A DNA stretch of 64,000 nucleotides. Origin: Mycobacterium kiyosense. GTDB lineage: Bacteria > Actinomycetota > Actinomycetes > Mycobacteriales > Mycobacteriaceae. Below, in pieces: positions 10,280-21,324 of this stretch. Numbering within the stretch: the stretch's first letter is position 1; each line of letters opens with the position of its first letter. The notes beneath the pieces are model-generated. The model did no database searches, was not told where the DNA came from, and saw only the letters and a program-made list of their open reading frames with translations. Both the position numbers and the translations under genes were made by a program. The DNA lies in contig AP025179.1 in assembly GCA_021654635.1 (NCBI GenBank), forward strand, positions 1,302,001 through 1,366,000, in the 5' to 3' direction.

Positions 10280-10663
10280 ATGCATACGGCAGACGAGAAA
10301 TTGCGCGGTGACCGCCTGGGTCAGGACGACAACGAGGTGCACGCCGCCATAAAGTTTGCGGCGCTGGCCACGGCGGCCGGGGTGAGCTTCGTGGTCATTG
10401 CTGCGCTGTGGGTTTCCACCTGCGGCGGGGGCAGCGTCGACACCGTCGCCTGCGGCCCGCCGGAACGGACGATGCTGGCGTTCGGAGGTCCGCTGATCCT
10501 GATGCTCGCCGGAGTGTGGGCGTTCTTCCGCACCTACCGCGTCTGGCGCGCGCAGGGCGTCTGGTGGGGCTGGCACGGCGCCGGCTGGTTCCTGCTGACG
10601 CTGATGCTGGTGACGCTGGCCATGAGCGTTGCGCCGATCGCCGGCCCGGTGATGGCGCTGTAA
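10280..10663 (+). CDS. Small integral membrane protein, function unknown, likely SigF-controlled
   Basis: A 127-residue protein with a charged N-terminus (about 25 residues) and three predicted membrane helices, roughly residues 27-46, 65-84 and 103-124. Two Cys (CGGG... and ACGPP) flank the first loop. The basic, Trp-rich stretch RTYRVWRAQGVWWGW precedes the last helix. I do not recognise the family. AGAGG sits seven bases before ATG 10280, and a consensus SigF promoter lies 85 bp upstream. It is transcribed toward rsbW-sigF and may belong to the SigF regulon. Confidence 0.7.
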   Translation: MHTADEKLRGDRLGQDDNEVHAAIKFAALATAAGVSFVVIAALWVSTCGGGSVDTVACGPPERTMLAFGGPLILMLAGVWAFFRTYRVWRAQGVWWGWHGAGWFLLTLMLVTLAMSVAPIAGPVMAL

Positions 10664-10777
10664 CTGGTCCGCCGGTCCGCCGAGTCGCTGAGCGCTGGTA
10701 CACCGAACACCCGCCGTGAGCCGCCGCCTGCCGGCCGAGCCGGGGCGAAGGCCCGGTCGGGCGGGGTTGTTTTTATA

Positions 10778-10804
10778 GTTTTGCCAGCGCCTGCGACGGG
10801 GTAT
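10778..10804 (+). promoter_or_regulatory. SigF-type promoter ahead of rsbW-sigF
   Basis: GTTT at 10778-10781, a 17-bp spacer and GGGTAT at 10799-10804 fit the SigF consensus. Transcripts from here would cover the small ORF at 10817 and continue into rsbW-sigF. That fits the known autoregulation of the usfX-sigF operon in mycobacteria. Confidence 0.7.
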
Positions 10805-10816
10805 CAGGAGAGGACC

Positions 10817-11008
10817 ATGATGAGTACCGGCAAAAATGCGTTGGCGTGGTTACCCCATCATGGGGAGCGAGATCACGACGAACACGACAACCGACACCAC
10901 CCTGGCCAGCTGCGAGACGTGCCTCCCGGATCGACACCGAAACGCGAAACGAGAGTCGGATACGTCCACCCCGCCGACGACTGGTTGAATACCCGGTGGC
11001 GATCATGA
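10817..11008 (+). CDS. Small ORF in the sigF operon leader, possibly frameshifted
   Basis: ATG ATG at 10817 follows a strong AGGAGAGG site (10806-10813) behind the SigF-type promoter, so translation here is likely. As written it encodes 63 residues rich in His and Asp with low third-position GC. If one C is removed from CCCC at 10853-10856, the frame instead gives a 56-residue, Thr-rich peptide ending at 10988. That version contains a CETC motif and has high third-position GC, like real genes here. Other genes in this window show the same kind of one-base excess. No recognised family in either frame. It may be a leader peptide for rsbW. Confidence 0.4.
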   Translation: MMSTGKNALAWLPHHGERDHDEHDNRHHPGQLRDVPPGSTPKRETRVGYVHPADDWLNTRWRS

Positions 11009-11109
11009 CCAACCGGCTCGACCCGTTGGTCCACGGCGGGCCGCAACCCGGCGCCTCAGCCGGAGACCAGACCCAGGGTAGTGTCAGTCGAATATTGCCG
11101 GGAGGCCAA

Positions 11110-11547
11110 ATGAGCGATGCGGATCTACGCGCTGACGGGCGTCAACGCGGTTACCGCGCCGTCGAATTGACCGTGGCTGCGCGCCTGGAGAACCTGGCGA
11201 TGCTACGAACCCTGGTCGGCGCCATCGGCACCTTCGAGGACCTGGATTTCGACGCCGTCGCCGACCTGCGGCTGGCGGTCGACGAAGTGTGCACCCGGTT
11301 GATCCGCTCGGCGACCGCCGGCGCCTCGCTGACGCTGGTGGTGGATCCGCGAGACGAGGAACTGGTGGTCGAGGCGTCCGCGGCGTGCGACACCCACGAC
11401 GTGGTGGCGCCGGGCAGCTTCAGTTGGCATGTACTGACCTCGCTGGCCGACGACGTCCAGACGTTCCACGACGGCCGCAAGCCGGATGCAACGGGCAGTG
11501 TCTTCGGCATCTCGTTGACCGCGCGGCGGGCGGCCCCCGGTAAGTGA
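11110..11547 (+). CDS. rsbW: RsbW/UsfX, anti-sigma factor for SigF
   Basis: A 145-residue GHKL-fold anti-sigma factor, the same length as UsfX (Rv3287c). GGGAGG lies just before ATG 11110. The ATPase fold is visible (LRLAVDEVCTRLIRSA near residues 55-70), but the motifs are degenerate. The N-box Asn normally found in DEaxxNA is absent, and I see no DxGxG box after LVVEA. Binding and inhibition of SigF are therefore better supported than kinase activity. It is followed 7 bp later by sigF on the same transcript, downstream of a SigF-type promoter. Confidence 0.92.
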   Translation: MSDADLRADGRQRGYRAVELTVAARLENLAMLRTLVGAIGTFEDLDFDAVADLRLAVDEVCTRLIRSATAGASLTLVVDPRDEELVVEASAACDTHDVVAPGSFSWHVLTSLADDVQTFHDGRKPDATGSVFGISLTARRAAPGK

Positions 11548-11554
11548 CGGCCAG

Positions 11555-12343
11555 TTGACAGAGCAACCTGCCGGCGGTTCCACTTCGCGACCTAACGAAT
11601 ACGCCGATGTTCCGGACATGTTCCGCGAGCTCGCCAGCTTCGCTGCCGGCTCGGCGGAGTTTCAGCGGCGGCAGGACAAGATCGTGGAGCGCTGTCTGCC
11701 GCTGGCCGACCACATCGCACGGCGCTTCGAGGGCCGCGGCGAACCACGCGACGACCTGATCCAGGTCGCCCGGGTGGGGTTGGTCAACGCCGTGGTGCGC
11801 TTCGACGTCGAAACCGGTTCGGACTTCGTCTCTTTCGCGGTACCCACCATCATGGGTGAGGTCCGGCGGCACTTCCGCGACAACAGCTGGTCGGTCAAGG
11901 TGCCGCGCCGGCTCAAGGAACTGCACCTGCGGCTGGGCACCGCTACCGCCGAGTTGTCGCAACGGCTCGGTCGGGCGCCCACCGCAACCGAGCTCGCCGC
12001 CGAACTGGGCATGGACCGCGCCGAAGTGGTGGAGGGTCTGGTCGCCGGCAGCTCCTACAACACCCTGTCGATCGACAGCGGCGGCGGCAACGAGGACGAC
12101 GACGCCCGCGCGATCGCGGACACCTTGGGCGACGTCGACTCCGGTCTGGACCGCATCGAGAACCGCGAGGCCCTGCGGCCGCTGCTGGAGGCGTTGCCGG
12201 AGCGCGAACGAATGGTGTTGGTACTGCGGTTCTTCGAGTCCATGACGCAGACTCAGATCGCCGAGCGGGTCGGCATCTCACAGATGCACGTGTCGCGTCT
12301 GCTGGCGAAATCCCTAGCGCGGCTGCGGGACCAGCTGGAGTAG
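11555..12343 (+). CDS. sigF: SigF, alternative RNA polymerase sigma factor
   Basis: A 262-residue sigma-70 family member, group 3 (general stress/SigB-like), nearly identical over long stretches to M. tuberculosis SigF (261 residues). Region 2 is at RDDLIQVARVGLVNAVVRFD, region 3 follows around RLGRAPTATELAAELGM, and region 4.2 is SMTQTQIAERVGISQMHVSRLL near the C-terminus. The start is TTG 11555, supported by N-terminal similarity (NEYADVPDMFREL). It directs transcription from GGTTT/GGGTAT promoters, two of which lie just upstream. Its last 30 bp overlap the convergent STAS gene. Confidence 0.95.
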   Translation: MTEQPAGGSTSRPNEYADVPDMFRELASFAAGSAEFQRRQDKIVERCLPLADHIARRFEGRGEPRDDLIQVARVGLVNAVVRFDVETGSDFVSFAVPTIMGEVRRHFRDNSWSVKVPRRLKELHLRLGTATAELSQRLGRAPTATELAAELGMDRAEVVEGLVAGSSYNTLSIDSGGGNEDDDARAIADTLGDVDSGLDRIENREALRPLLEALPERERMVLVLRFFESMTQTQIAERVGISQMHVSRLLAKSLARLRDQLE

Positions 12344-12709
12344 TCGCGCCGGTTCGGGTCCCCGCGGCGCGGTCCACTCTTTGATGGGCAGCGTGCCGTC
12401 CGGATCGCAGATCCGCAGTAGCCGCGAAACCGCCCGGCTGGGCACCATCGCCCACGTGGTGTCGTTTGCCGAGCACTCCACGTTGATCCGGTGCAACGCC
12501 GAAAACGCTGCTGTGCCAAGGAAATCCAGGTCGGTGAGGTCGACCACCAGCCACCGGCAGTGCCGGGCGCAGCGCGCGACGTACTGGGCGAACTGATCGG
12601 AGTTGGCGGCATCGAGTTCACCGCGAGCGGTGACGACGCCGCTGGACGCCTCCCATCGCGCGGTGAATTCGGCGTTGGGGCATTTCAGCCACATCTGGGT
12701 TACGGACAT
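12314..12709 (-). CDS. STAS-domain protein, possible anti-anti-sigma factor
   Basis: A 131-residue STAS protein from ATG 12709, chosen for the GGAG site just upstream; the frame stays open upstream to 12844 but that part looks non-coding. The core ARGELDAANSDQFAQYV ... WLVVDLTDLDFLGTAAFSALHRI is the STAS fold. In SpoIIAA/RsbV proteins the phosphorylated Ser sits in a D-S-T-G loop. Here the equivalent is L-G-T-A, so the Ser is missing and only the neighbouring Thr remains. It converges on sigF with a 30-bp overlap. M. tuberculosis has no STAS gene at this site as far as I recall (RsfA and RsfB are elsewhere). A role in relieving RsbW is inferred from position only. Confidence 0.82.
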   Translation of the reverse strand: MSVTQMWLKCPNAEFTARWEASSGVVTARGELDAANSDQFAQYVARCARHCRWLVVDLTDLDFLGTAAFSALHRINVECSANDTTWAMVPSRAVSRLLRICDPDGTLPIKEWTAPRGPEPARLLQLVPQPR

Positions 12710-12860
12710 GGTGGCTCCGTCCAGTCGACGATGATGTGCGGCGCAGGATCCCCGCGAATCGTGCTGCACCAGCAAGTCGTTCCGAACGGCTGTGAACTCA
12801 ACCAGTCCCGACCCTACCCGCGACGGGCAGGGCCGACAACGCAATGGCGAACCGCGTCGC

Positions 12861-14654
12861 CTACTTGATCTCGGCGAGCACTGTGCCCTGGGTGATGGCC
12901 GCGCCCGGTTCGACCGCCAGACCGGTGATCACCCCGTCCTTGTGCGCGGTGACCGGATTCTCCATCTTCATCGCCTCCAGCACCACCACCAGGTCACCGA
13001 CGGAAACCTCCTGGCCTTCCTCGACGGCAACCTTGACCACGGTGCCCTGCATGGGTGCGGTCACGGCGTCACCGGAGGCCGCGGCGCCGCCGTGGCCGCC
13101 GCGCTTACGGGGCTTGGGCTTGCGTCGCACTACGCCGACGGCGTCCGGGGCGCCGCTGGCCAGCGCCAGGTCACCCGGTAGCGACACCTCGACCCGGCGG
13201 CCGTCGACCTCGACGACCACCTTCTGCCGCGGCCGGGACTCCTCCTCGTCGAGCGGCTCACCACCGGTGAACGGCTCGATGGTGTTGTCCCACTCGGTCT
13301 CAATCCAGCGGGTGTGCACGCTGAAGCCGTTCTCGTCGCCGATGAACGCCGGGTCGGACACCACCGCCCGGTGGAACGGAATCACGGTGGCCAGACCCTC
13401 GACGTGGAACTCGTCCAGGGCACGCCGGGAGCGAGCCAGCGCCTCTTCGCGGCTGGCGCCGTAGACGATCAGCTTGGCCAGCATGGAGTCGAACTGTCCG
13501 CCGATCACCGAACCCGCGTGCACGCCGGAGTCCAGCCGGACACCGGGTCCGCTCGGGGTGTCATACCGGGTCACCGGGCCGGGGGCGGGCAGGAAGCCAC
13601 GGCCGGCGTCCTCGCCGTTGATCCGGAACTCGATGGCGTGCCCGCGGGGCGTCGGATCCTCGGTGATGTCCAGCTTCTCGCCGTTGGCGATCTTGAACTG
13701 CTGGCGCACCAGGTCGATGCCGGCGGTCTCCTCGGTGACCGGGTGCTCCACCTGCAGGCGGGTGTTGACCTCCAGGAACGAGATCAGGCCGTCCTGGCCG
13801 ACCAGGTATTCGACGGTGCCGGCGCCGTAGTAGTGCGCCTCCTTGCAGATGCGCTTGGCCGACTCGTGGATCTCCTTGCGCTGCGCGTCGGTGAGGAAAG
13901 GTGCCGGCGCTTCCTCTACCAGCTTCTGGAAGCGCCGCTGCAGCGAGCAGTCCCGGGTGCCGGCGACGACGACGTTGCCGTGCTGGTCGGCGATCACCTG
14001 CGCCTCGACGTGGCGGGGCTTGTCCAGGTAGCGCTCGACGAAGCACTCGCCGCGGCCGAACGCGGCGACCGCCTCACGGGTGGCCGACTCGAACAGCTCG
14101 GGGATCTCCTCGATGCTGCGTGCCACCTTCATGCCGCGACCGCCGCCGCCGAAGGCGGCCTTGATCGCGATCGGCACGCCGTACTCCTTGGCGAAGGCCA
14201 CCACCTCGTCGGCGTCCTTGACCGGATCGGGGGTGCCGGGCACCAGCGGGGCCTGCGCGCGGGCGGCGATGTGACGCGCGGTGACCTTGTCGCCGAGGTC
14301 GCGGATCGACTGCGGGCTGGGCCCGATCCAGATCAGGCCGGCGTCGATCACGGCCTGGGCGAAGTCGGCGTTCTCGGACAGGAAGCCGTACCCGGGGTGG
14401 ATCGCGTTGGCGCCCGACTTCGCCGCGGCGTCCAGGAGCTTGCCGAAGTCCAGGTAGGACTCGGCCGAGGTCTGCCCGCCGAGGGCGAACGCCTCGTCAG
14501 CCAGGCTGACGTGCGGGGCGTCGGCGTCGGGTTCGGCGTACACCGCCACGCTGGCCAGACCCTCGTCCTTGGCGGCCCGGATCACCCGGACTGCGATCTC
14601 GCCGCGGTTTGCGACCAGAACCTTGGCGATTCGCGAGCTGGCGTGACTGGGCAC
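12861..14654 (-). CDS. accA3: AccA3, biotin carboxylase/biotin carrier alpha subunit of acyl-CoA carboxylases
   Basis: A 597-residue fused biotin carboxylase and carrier protein (Rv3285 type, about 600 residues). Biotin carboxylase covers residues 8-455, with the ATP loop [14 protein letters not shown] and the catalytic segment [14 protein letters not shown]. The biotinyl domain is at the end with EAMKMENPV, whose Lys is the biotin site. It supplies carboxybiotin to AccD-type transferases, including AccD5 encoded 2.5 kb away, for methylmalonyl- and malonyl-CoA in mycolate and methyl-branched lipid synthesis. The GTG start at 14654 follows AGGAGG at 14659-14664. The biotin ligase BirA is also in this window. 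Confidence 0.95.
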   Translation of the reverse strand: MPSHASSRIAKVLVANRGEIAVRVIRAAKDEGLASVAVYAEPDADAPHVSLADEAFALGGQTSAESYLDFGKLLDAAAKSGANAIHPGYGFLSENADFAQAVIDAGLIWIGPSPQSIRDLGDKVTARHIAARAQAPLVPGTPDPVKDADEVVAFAKEYGVPIAIKAAFGGGGRGMKVARSIEEIPELFESATREAVAAFGRGECFVERYLDKPRHVEAQVIADQHGNVVVAGTRDCSLQRRFQKLVEEAPAPFLTDAQRKEIHESAKRICKEAHYYGAGTVEYLVGQDGLISFLEVNTRLQVEHPVTEETAGIDLVRQQFKIANGEKLDITEDPTPRGHAIEFRINGEDAGRGFLPAPGPVTRYDTPSGPGVRLDSGVHAGSVIGGQFDSMLAKLIVYGASREEALARSRRALDEFHVEGLATVIPFHRAVVSDPAFIGDENGFSVHTRWIETEWDNTIEPFTGGEPLDEEESRPRQKVVVEVDGRRVEVSLPGDLALASGAPDAVGVVRRKPKPRKRGGHGGAAASGDAVTAPMQGTVVKVAVEEGQEVSVGDLVVVLEAMKMENPVTAHKDGVITGLAVEPGAAITQGTVLAEIK

Positions 14655-14760
14655 TGCGCCTCCTGTTTTAGCGTTTTCTTCGTCTCTAAGAGAATTTCTT
14701 ACAAGTCCTGTGCTGGGAAGTTTATGCGGCGCGCCGAAGGCGGTGAAACCCGGTCTACCG

Positions 14761-15180
14761 TCAGGCGGATTCGCGCAGTCGCCGCTTGATCCTGGCCAGC
14801 ATCGCCGACATGCCGCGCAGCCGCAGCGGGCTGATCAGTTCGGCCAGACCGAGGTCGGTGTAGAAGTCCTCCGGCACCGCCAGGATGTCGGCCGCGGGCT
14901 GTTCGTCCAGACCGGTCGCCAGGATCGAGGCGAACCCGCGGGTGGTCGGCGCCTCGGCCGGGGCGCTGAAATACAACCGCACCCGGTCGGCGTCACTGGC
15001 GTCGACGTGCAGGAACAGCGGCGACTGACACTCGGGAACCGGTTCCATCGCCGACTCGACCAGATCGGCGGGCAGCGGCGGCAGTTCGTTCGCGAACTCC
15101 AGCAGTAGCTGCAGCTTCTCCTGGCCCTGGACTTCGGCGAAGTCGGACACCACTTCGGCCAGCGCCGGGGGCATGCTCAT
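14761..15180 (-). CDS. SufE-family protein (Rv3284-like)
   Basis: A 139-residue SufE-like protein. The family accepts sulfur from cysteine desulfurase during Fe-S cluster assembly. The core [32 protein letters not shown] and the segment [10 protein letters not shown] hold the conserved Cys that carries persulfide in SufE. ATG 15180 overlaps the sseA stop (TGATG), so the sulfurtransferase and SufE-like gene form a two-gene unit. A shared role in sulfur handling is inferred from this pairing. The family's usual length is about 140 residues. Confidence 0.9.
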   Translation of the reverse strand: MSMPPALAEVVSDFAEVQGQEKLQLLLEFANELPPLPADLVESAMEPVPECQSPLFLHVDASDADRVRLYFSAPAEAPTTRGFASILATGLDEQPAADILAVPEDFYTDLGLAELISPLRLRGMSAMLARIKRRLRESA

Positions 15181-16069
15181 CAGCTGGGCGCTGTCCCGGG
15201 GTCTGCACCGGCCACGATCGGCACCCGCACGGTGTTGCCCCACTCGGTCCAGGAACCGTCGTAGTTGCGCACCCCCGGCTTGCCCAGCAGGTGGGTCAGC
15301 ACGAACCAGGTGTGGCTGGACCGTTCGCCGATGCGGCAGTACACGATGGTCTTGTCCTCGGGTTGTACGAACCCGTACAGCTCCTCGAGTTCGGCACGGC
15401 TGCGGAACCGGCCGCTCTCGTCGGCCGCCTTGCCCCACGGGATGGACCGCGCGGTGGGGATGTGGCCGGCGCGCAGCGCCCCCTCTTCGGGGTAGTCGGG
15501 CATGTGGGTGCGCTTGCCGGTGTACTCGTCGGGGGAGCGCACGTCGATCAGCGGCTGGCTGCCCAGGGCGGCGAGTACGTCGTCCTTGAAAGCGCGGATG
15601 GGCGCGTCGTTGCGCTGCACGACGGGATAGCCGGCCGAGGTCTTGCTGGGCACCTCCAAGGTGGTGTCGCGGCGTTCGGACAGCCACAGGTCGCGTCCGC
15701 CGTTGAGGAGCCGCACATCGGGATGGCCGAACAGGGTGAACACCCACAGCGCGTAGGCCGCCCACCAGTTGCTCTTGTCGCCGTAGATCACCACGGTGTC
15801 GTCGCGGGCGATGCCCTTGCTGTCCATCAGGGCGGCGAACTGCTCGCCGTTGATGTAGTCGCGTACCCGCGGGTCGTTGAGGTCGGTGTGCCAGTCGATC
15901 TTGACGGCACCGGGGATATGACCGACGTCGTAGAGCAGCACGTCCTCGTCGGACTCGACGATCGCCAGGCCGGGCGAGCCGATGTGGGCGGACAGCCAGT
16001 CGGCGGTGACGAGCCGTTCGGGGTGGGCGTAAGCCTGCAGGGTGGGGCTGGGATCTGGGGAAGTGGCAC
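15180..16069 (-). CDS. sseA: SseA, thiosulfate sulfurtransferase (two rhodanese domains), frameshift near the start
   Basis: Tandem rhodanese protein. The C-terminal active-site loop is [18 protein letters not shown] ([10 protein letters not shown]) with the catalytic Cys. The N-terminal domain ([20 protein letters not shown]) is inactive-type, as usual. The open frame begins only at DVLLYDV, inside the first domain. The missing N-terminus ([16 protein letters not shown]...) is encoded just upstream in the same frame but has no start codon. GTG 16069 encodes M-P-L-P in another frame, and adding one base at GGGG 16057-16060 joins them into a normal 296-residue SseA. A one-base loss, probably a sequencing error, is the simplest reading. 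It is coupled to the sufE-like gene. Confidence 0.88.
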
Positions 16070-16176
16070 GCCGTCGAGCCTACTCAGAGCGGCGCCGGGG
16101 TTTTCAGCGACTTATGGCCCAGGCCTGGCTAGTTCGGTGCCGGTGGTGGTTGCGGTTGGGGTTGGAACGGCTGGTG

Positions 16177-18726
<2,550 letters not shown>

Positions 18727-18890
18727 GGGAGTTGATGTTATCGGCAGGGCCGGCCGATCCGTTGTAGGCCCTTAGTAACTCCTTAATCGGCGCTCTGATA
18801 CCCGGTCAGCGGGACGCGGCCCGGCGCGCCGGACGGGCGTCGTCAATGCTGGTCGATGCGGGGCATACCGGCAGAGCAGGAGGAGCAGCG

Positions 18891-20459
18891 GTGGTCGACT
18901 GGGCGCAGGAGTGCGACGTACTGGTAGCGGGTTCCGGCGGCGGAGGCGTGACCGGCGCCTACACCGCCGCCCGCGAGGGCCTCGAGGTGCTGCTGATCGA
19001 GTCCACCGACAAGTTCGGCGGCACCACCGCCTACTCCGGCGGCGGCGGGGTGTGGTTCCCGTGCAACCCGGTGCTGCAGCGGGCCGGCGGCTGGGACGGT
19101 GTCGAGGACACCATCGACGACGCGCTGACCTACTACCACGCGGTGGTCGGCGACCGCACCCCGTTCGAACTGCAGGAGACGTTCGTGCGCGGCGGCGCGC
19201 CGCTGATCGAATACCTGGAACAGGACCCCGACATCAAGTTCGTGCCGCTGCCGTGGCCCGACTACTACGGCAAGGCGCCCAAGGCGCGGCTGGACGGCCG
19301 GCGCCACATCGCGGCCAAGCCGCTGAAAGTGGCCGCCGCGCCGGAACTGCGCGACGCCATCCGCGGGCCGCTGGACACCGAACGACTCGGCGCCCCGACC
19401 CCCGCCGACTACTACGTCGGGGGCCGCGCGCTGATCGCCCGGTTCCTCAAAGCCATCGGCCAGTACCCCAACGCGTCGCTGCGGCGCGACACCGCGCTGG
19501 TCGAGCTCGTCGTCGTCGACGGCTCGGTGCAAGGTGCCGTCGTCGAGCACCACGGCGAACGCACCGCCATCCGCACCCGGCGCGGCGTCCTGCTGGCCGC
19601 CGGCGGGTTCGAGAACAACGACGAACTGCGCCGCCGCTACGGGGTGCCCGGCGTCGCCCGCGACACCATGGGCGGCCCGGGCAGTCTGGGCCAGGCATTG
19701 CAGGCCGGCATCGCCGCCGGCGCCGACACCGACCTGCTCGACCAGGCCTGGTGGTCGCCCGGCATGACGCACCCCGACGGGCGCTGCGCGTTCGCGCTCT
19801 GGTTCACCGGCGGGATCTTCGTCAACCAGGACGGCAACCGGTTCGTCAACGAGTCCCGGGCCTACGACCGGGCCGGCCGCGAGATCATCGCCCGGCTGCA
19901 GGACGGCTCGGTCACGCTGCCGTACTGGATGATCTACGACGACCGGGAAGGCGAGGTGCCCCCGGTCAAGGCCGCCAACGTGCCCATCGTCGAGACGCAG
20001 AAGTACGTCGACGCCGGGCTGTGGCACACCGCCGACACGCTGCCGGAGCTGGCCGCCGAGATCGGGGTGCCCGCCGATGCGCTGGTAGCCACCGTTGCGC
20101 GCTTCAACGAATTCGCCGCCACCGGCGTCGACGAGGACTTCGGCCGCGGTGACGAAGCGTTCGACCGCGCCTTCTCCGGCGGCGCGTCCCCGCTGGTTCC
20201 CATCGACAAACCGCCGTATCACGCTGCCGCATTCGGCATCTCGGATCTTGGCACCAAGGGCGGGTTGCGCACCGATGCCGCCGCGCGGGTGCTCGACACG
20301 GCCGGTCGGCCCATCCCCGGCCTCTATGCCGCCGGCAACACCATGGCCGCGCCCAGCGGCCTGGCCTACCCGGGCGGCGGCAACCCGATCGGCACCAGCA
20401 TGCTGTTCAGCCACCTGGCGGTGCGGGACATGCTCAGCCGGGAGCCCGGCGCCTCTTAA
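18891..20459 (+). CDS. FAD-dependent 3-ketosteroid 1-dehydrogenase-like flavoprotein
   Basis: A 522-residue flavoprotein from GTG 18891, chosen because AGGAGGAG lies at 18878-18885; an ATG at 18846 is in frame but lacks this site. The N-terminal FAD motif is GSGGGGVTGAYTAA with the distal acidic LLIES, then FGGTTAYSGGG. The C-terminal FAD loop is GLYAAGNTMAAPSGLAYPGGGNPIG. Both are typical of KstD/fumarate-reductase-type enzymes that introduce a 1,2-double bond in 3-ketosteroids. No other sterol genes are adjacent, so the substrate is open. It lies between accD5 and birA, where M. tuberculosis has no such gene as far as I recall. Confidence 0.88.
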   Translation: MVDWAQECDVLVAGSGGGGVTGAYTAAREGLEVLLIESTDKFGGTTAYSGGGGVWFPCNPVLQRAGGWDGVEDTIDDALTYYHAVVGDRTPFELQETFVRGGAPLIEYLEQDPDIKFVPLPWPDYYGKAPKARLDGRRHIAAKPLKVAAAPELRDAIRGPLDTERLGAPTPADYYVGGRALIARFLKAIGQYPNASLRRDTALVELVVVDGSVQGAVVEHHGERTAIRTRRGVLLAAGGFENNDELRRRYGVPGVARDTMGGPGSLGQALQAGIAAGADTDLLDQAWWSPGMTHPDGRCAFALWFTGGIFVNQDGNRFVNESRAYDRAGREIIARLQDGSVTLPYWMIYDDREGEVPPVKAANVPIVETQKYVDAGLWHTADTLPELAAEIGVPADALVATVARFNEFAATGVDEDFGRGDEAFDRAFSGGASPLVPIDKPPYHAAAFGISDLGTKGGLRTDAAARVLDTAGRPIPGLYAAGNTMAAPSGLAYPGGGNPIGTSMLFSHLAVRDMLSREPGAS

Positions 20460-20468
20460 GCTGAGCCG

Positions 20469-21302
20469 ATGACAGACCGCGACCAGCCCACGCCGCTCGA
20501 CGAAGCCGCGCTGCGCGTCGAGGTGCTCGGCGAGCCGTCCTACTGGCGCCGACTCGACGTCGTCGCGCAAACCGGATCCACCAACGCCGACCTGTTGGCT
20601 CGCGCCGGCGCGGGCGAGGACATCGACGGCCACGTGCTGATCGCCGAGCACCAGACGGCCGGGCGGGGGCGCCACGGTCGCACCTGGTCGACCCCCGGCG
20701 GCGCGCAGCTCACCCTGTCGGTCGGGGTGCGGGTGGACGACGTCGCGACCGCCGGCTGGGGCTGGCTGTCGCTGGCCACCGGCCTGGCGGTGGTCGACGC
20801 GGTGGCCGGCGAAACACCCGTCGAACCGTGCCTGAAATGGCCCAACGACGTACTCGCCGGGGCCTCGAACTCGATGCGGAAGCTGGCCGGGATCCTGGCC
20901 GAGGTGTCCCAGCCGTTCGCGGTGATCGGCATCGGGCTCAACGTCACCGAGGCGCCCGGGGATCTCGACGGGCCGGGGGCCACGTCGCTGCGGGACGAGG
21001 GCGTCGACGCACCCGACCGGAACCTGCTGGTGCGCCGGCTGCTGCGGGAACTGGGCGAGCGGATCAAGGCCTGGCGCGGCGCGACGGACGGGTGGGCCGC
21101 GCTGGCCAACGACTACCGGGCCCGCAGCCTGACCCTGGGTTCGCGGGTGCGGGCCGAACTACCGGGCGGCCGCGAAGTCGTCGGCGTCGCCCGTGACGTC
21201 GACGCCCAGGGCCGGTTGTGCCTTCAGACCTGGGACAACGACGCCGACAAGTCGGGCCAGACCGTCGTGGTGTCCGCCGGCGATGTCGTGCATTTGCGTT
21301 GA
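20469..21302 (+). CDS. birA: BirA, biotin-[acetyl-CoA-carboxylase] ligase
   Basis: A 277-residue biotin protein ligase (Rv3279c type), class I, with no N-terminal DNA-binding domain. The biotinyl-AMP loop is AGRGRHGRTWSTPGG, followed by KWPNDVL and KLAGILAE, then the SH3-like C-terminal domain. It attaches biotin to the EAMKM lysine of AccA3, encoded 6 kb away, which makes functional sense of the neighbourhood. It starts 9 bp after the flavoprotein gene, so the two may share a transcript. Confidence 0.95.
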   Translation: MTDRDQPTPLDEAALRVEVLGEPSYWRRLDVVAQTGSTNADLLARAGAGEDIDGHVLIAEHQTAGRGRHGRTWSTPGGAQLTLSVGVRVDDVATAGWGWLSLATGLAVVDAVAGETPVEPCLKWPNDVLAGASNSMRKLAGILAEVSQPFAVIGIGLNVTEAPGDLDGPGATSLRDEGVDAPDRNLLVRRLLRELGERIKAWRGATDGWAALANDYRARSLTLGSRVRAELPGGREVVGVARDVDAQGRLCLQTWDNDADKSGQTVVVSAGDVVHLR

Positions 21303-21324
21303 AGCCAGAGATAGGGTCGCGGAT

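Noticed and set aside
12814-12840. Possible SigF promoter for the STAS gene (GTTG-N17-GGGTAG, minus strand)
   Set aside because: Two positions differ from the consensus (GTTT and GGGTAY), so support is weak.
18799-18804. GGGTAT on the minus strand upstream of accD5
   Set aside because: No GTTT lies 15-17 bp upstream, so it is not a SigF promoter.
18843-20675. 610-residue open frame on the minus strand opposite the flavoprotein and birA
   Set aside because: It is the mirror of strongly supported genes in high-GC DNA and is rich in Arg, Gly and Val with no recognisable domain.
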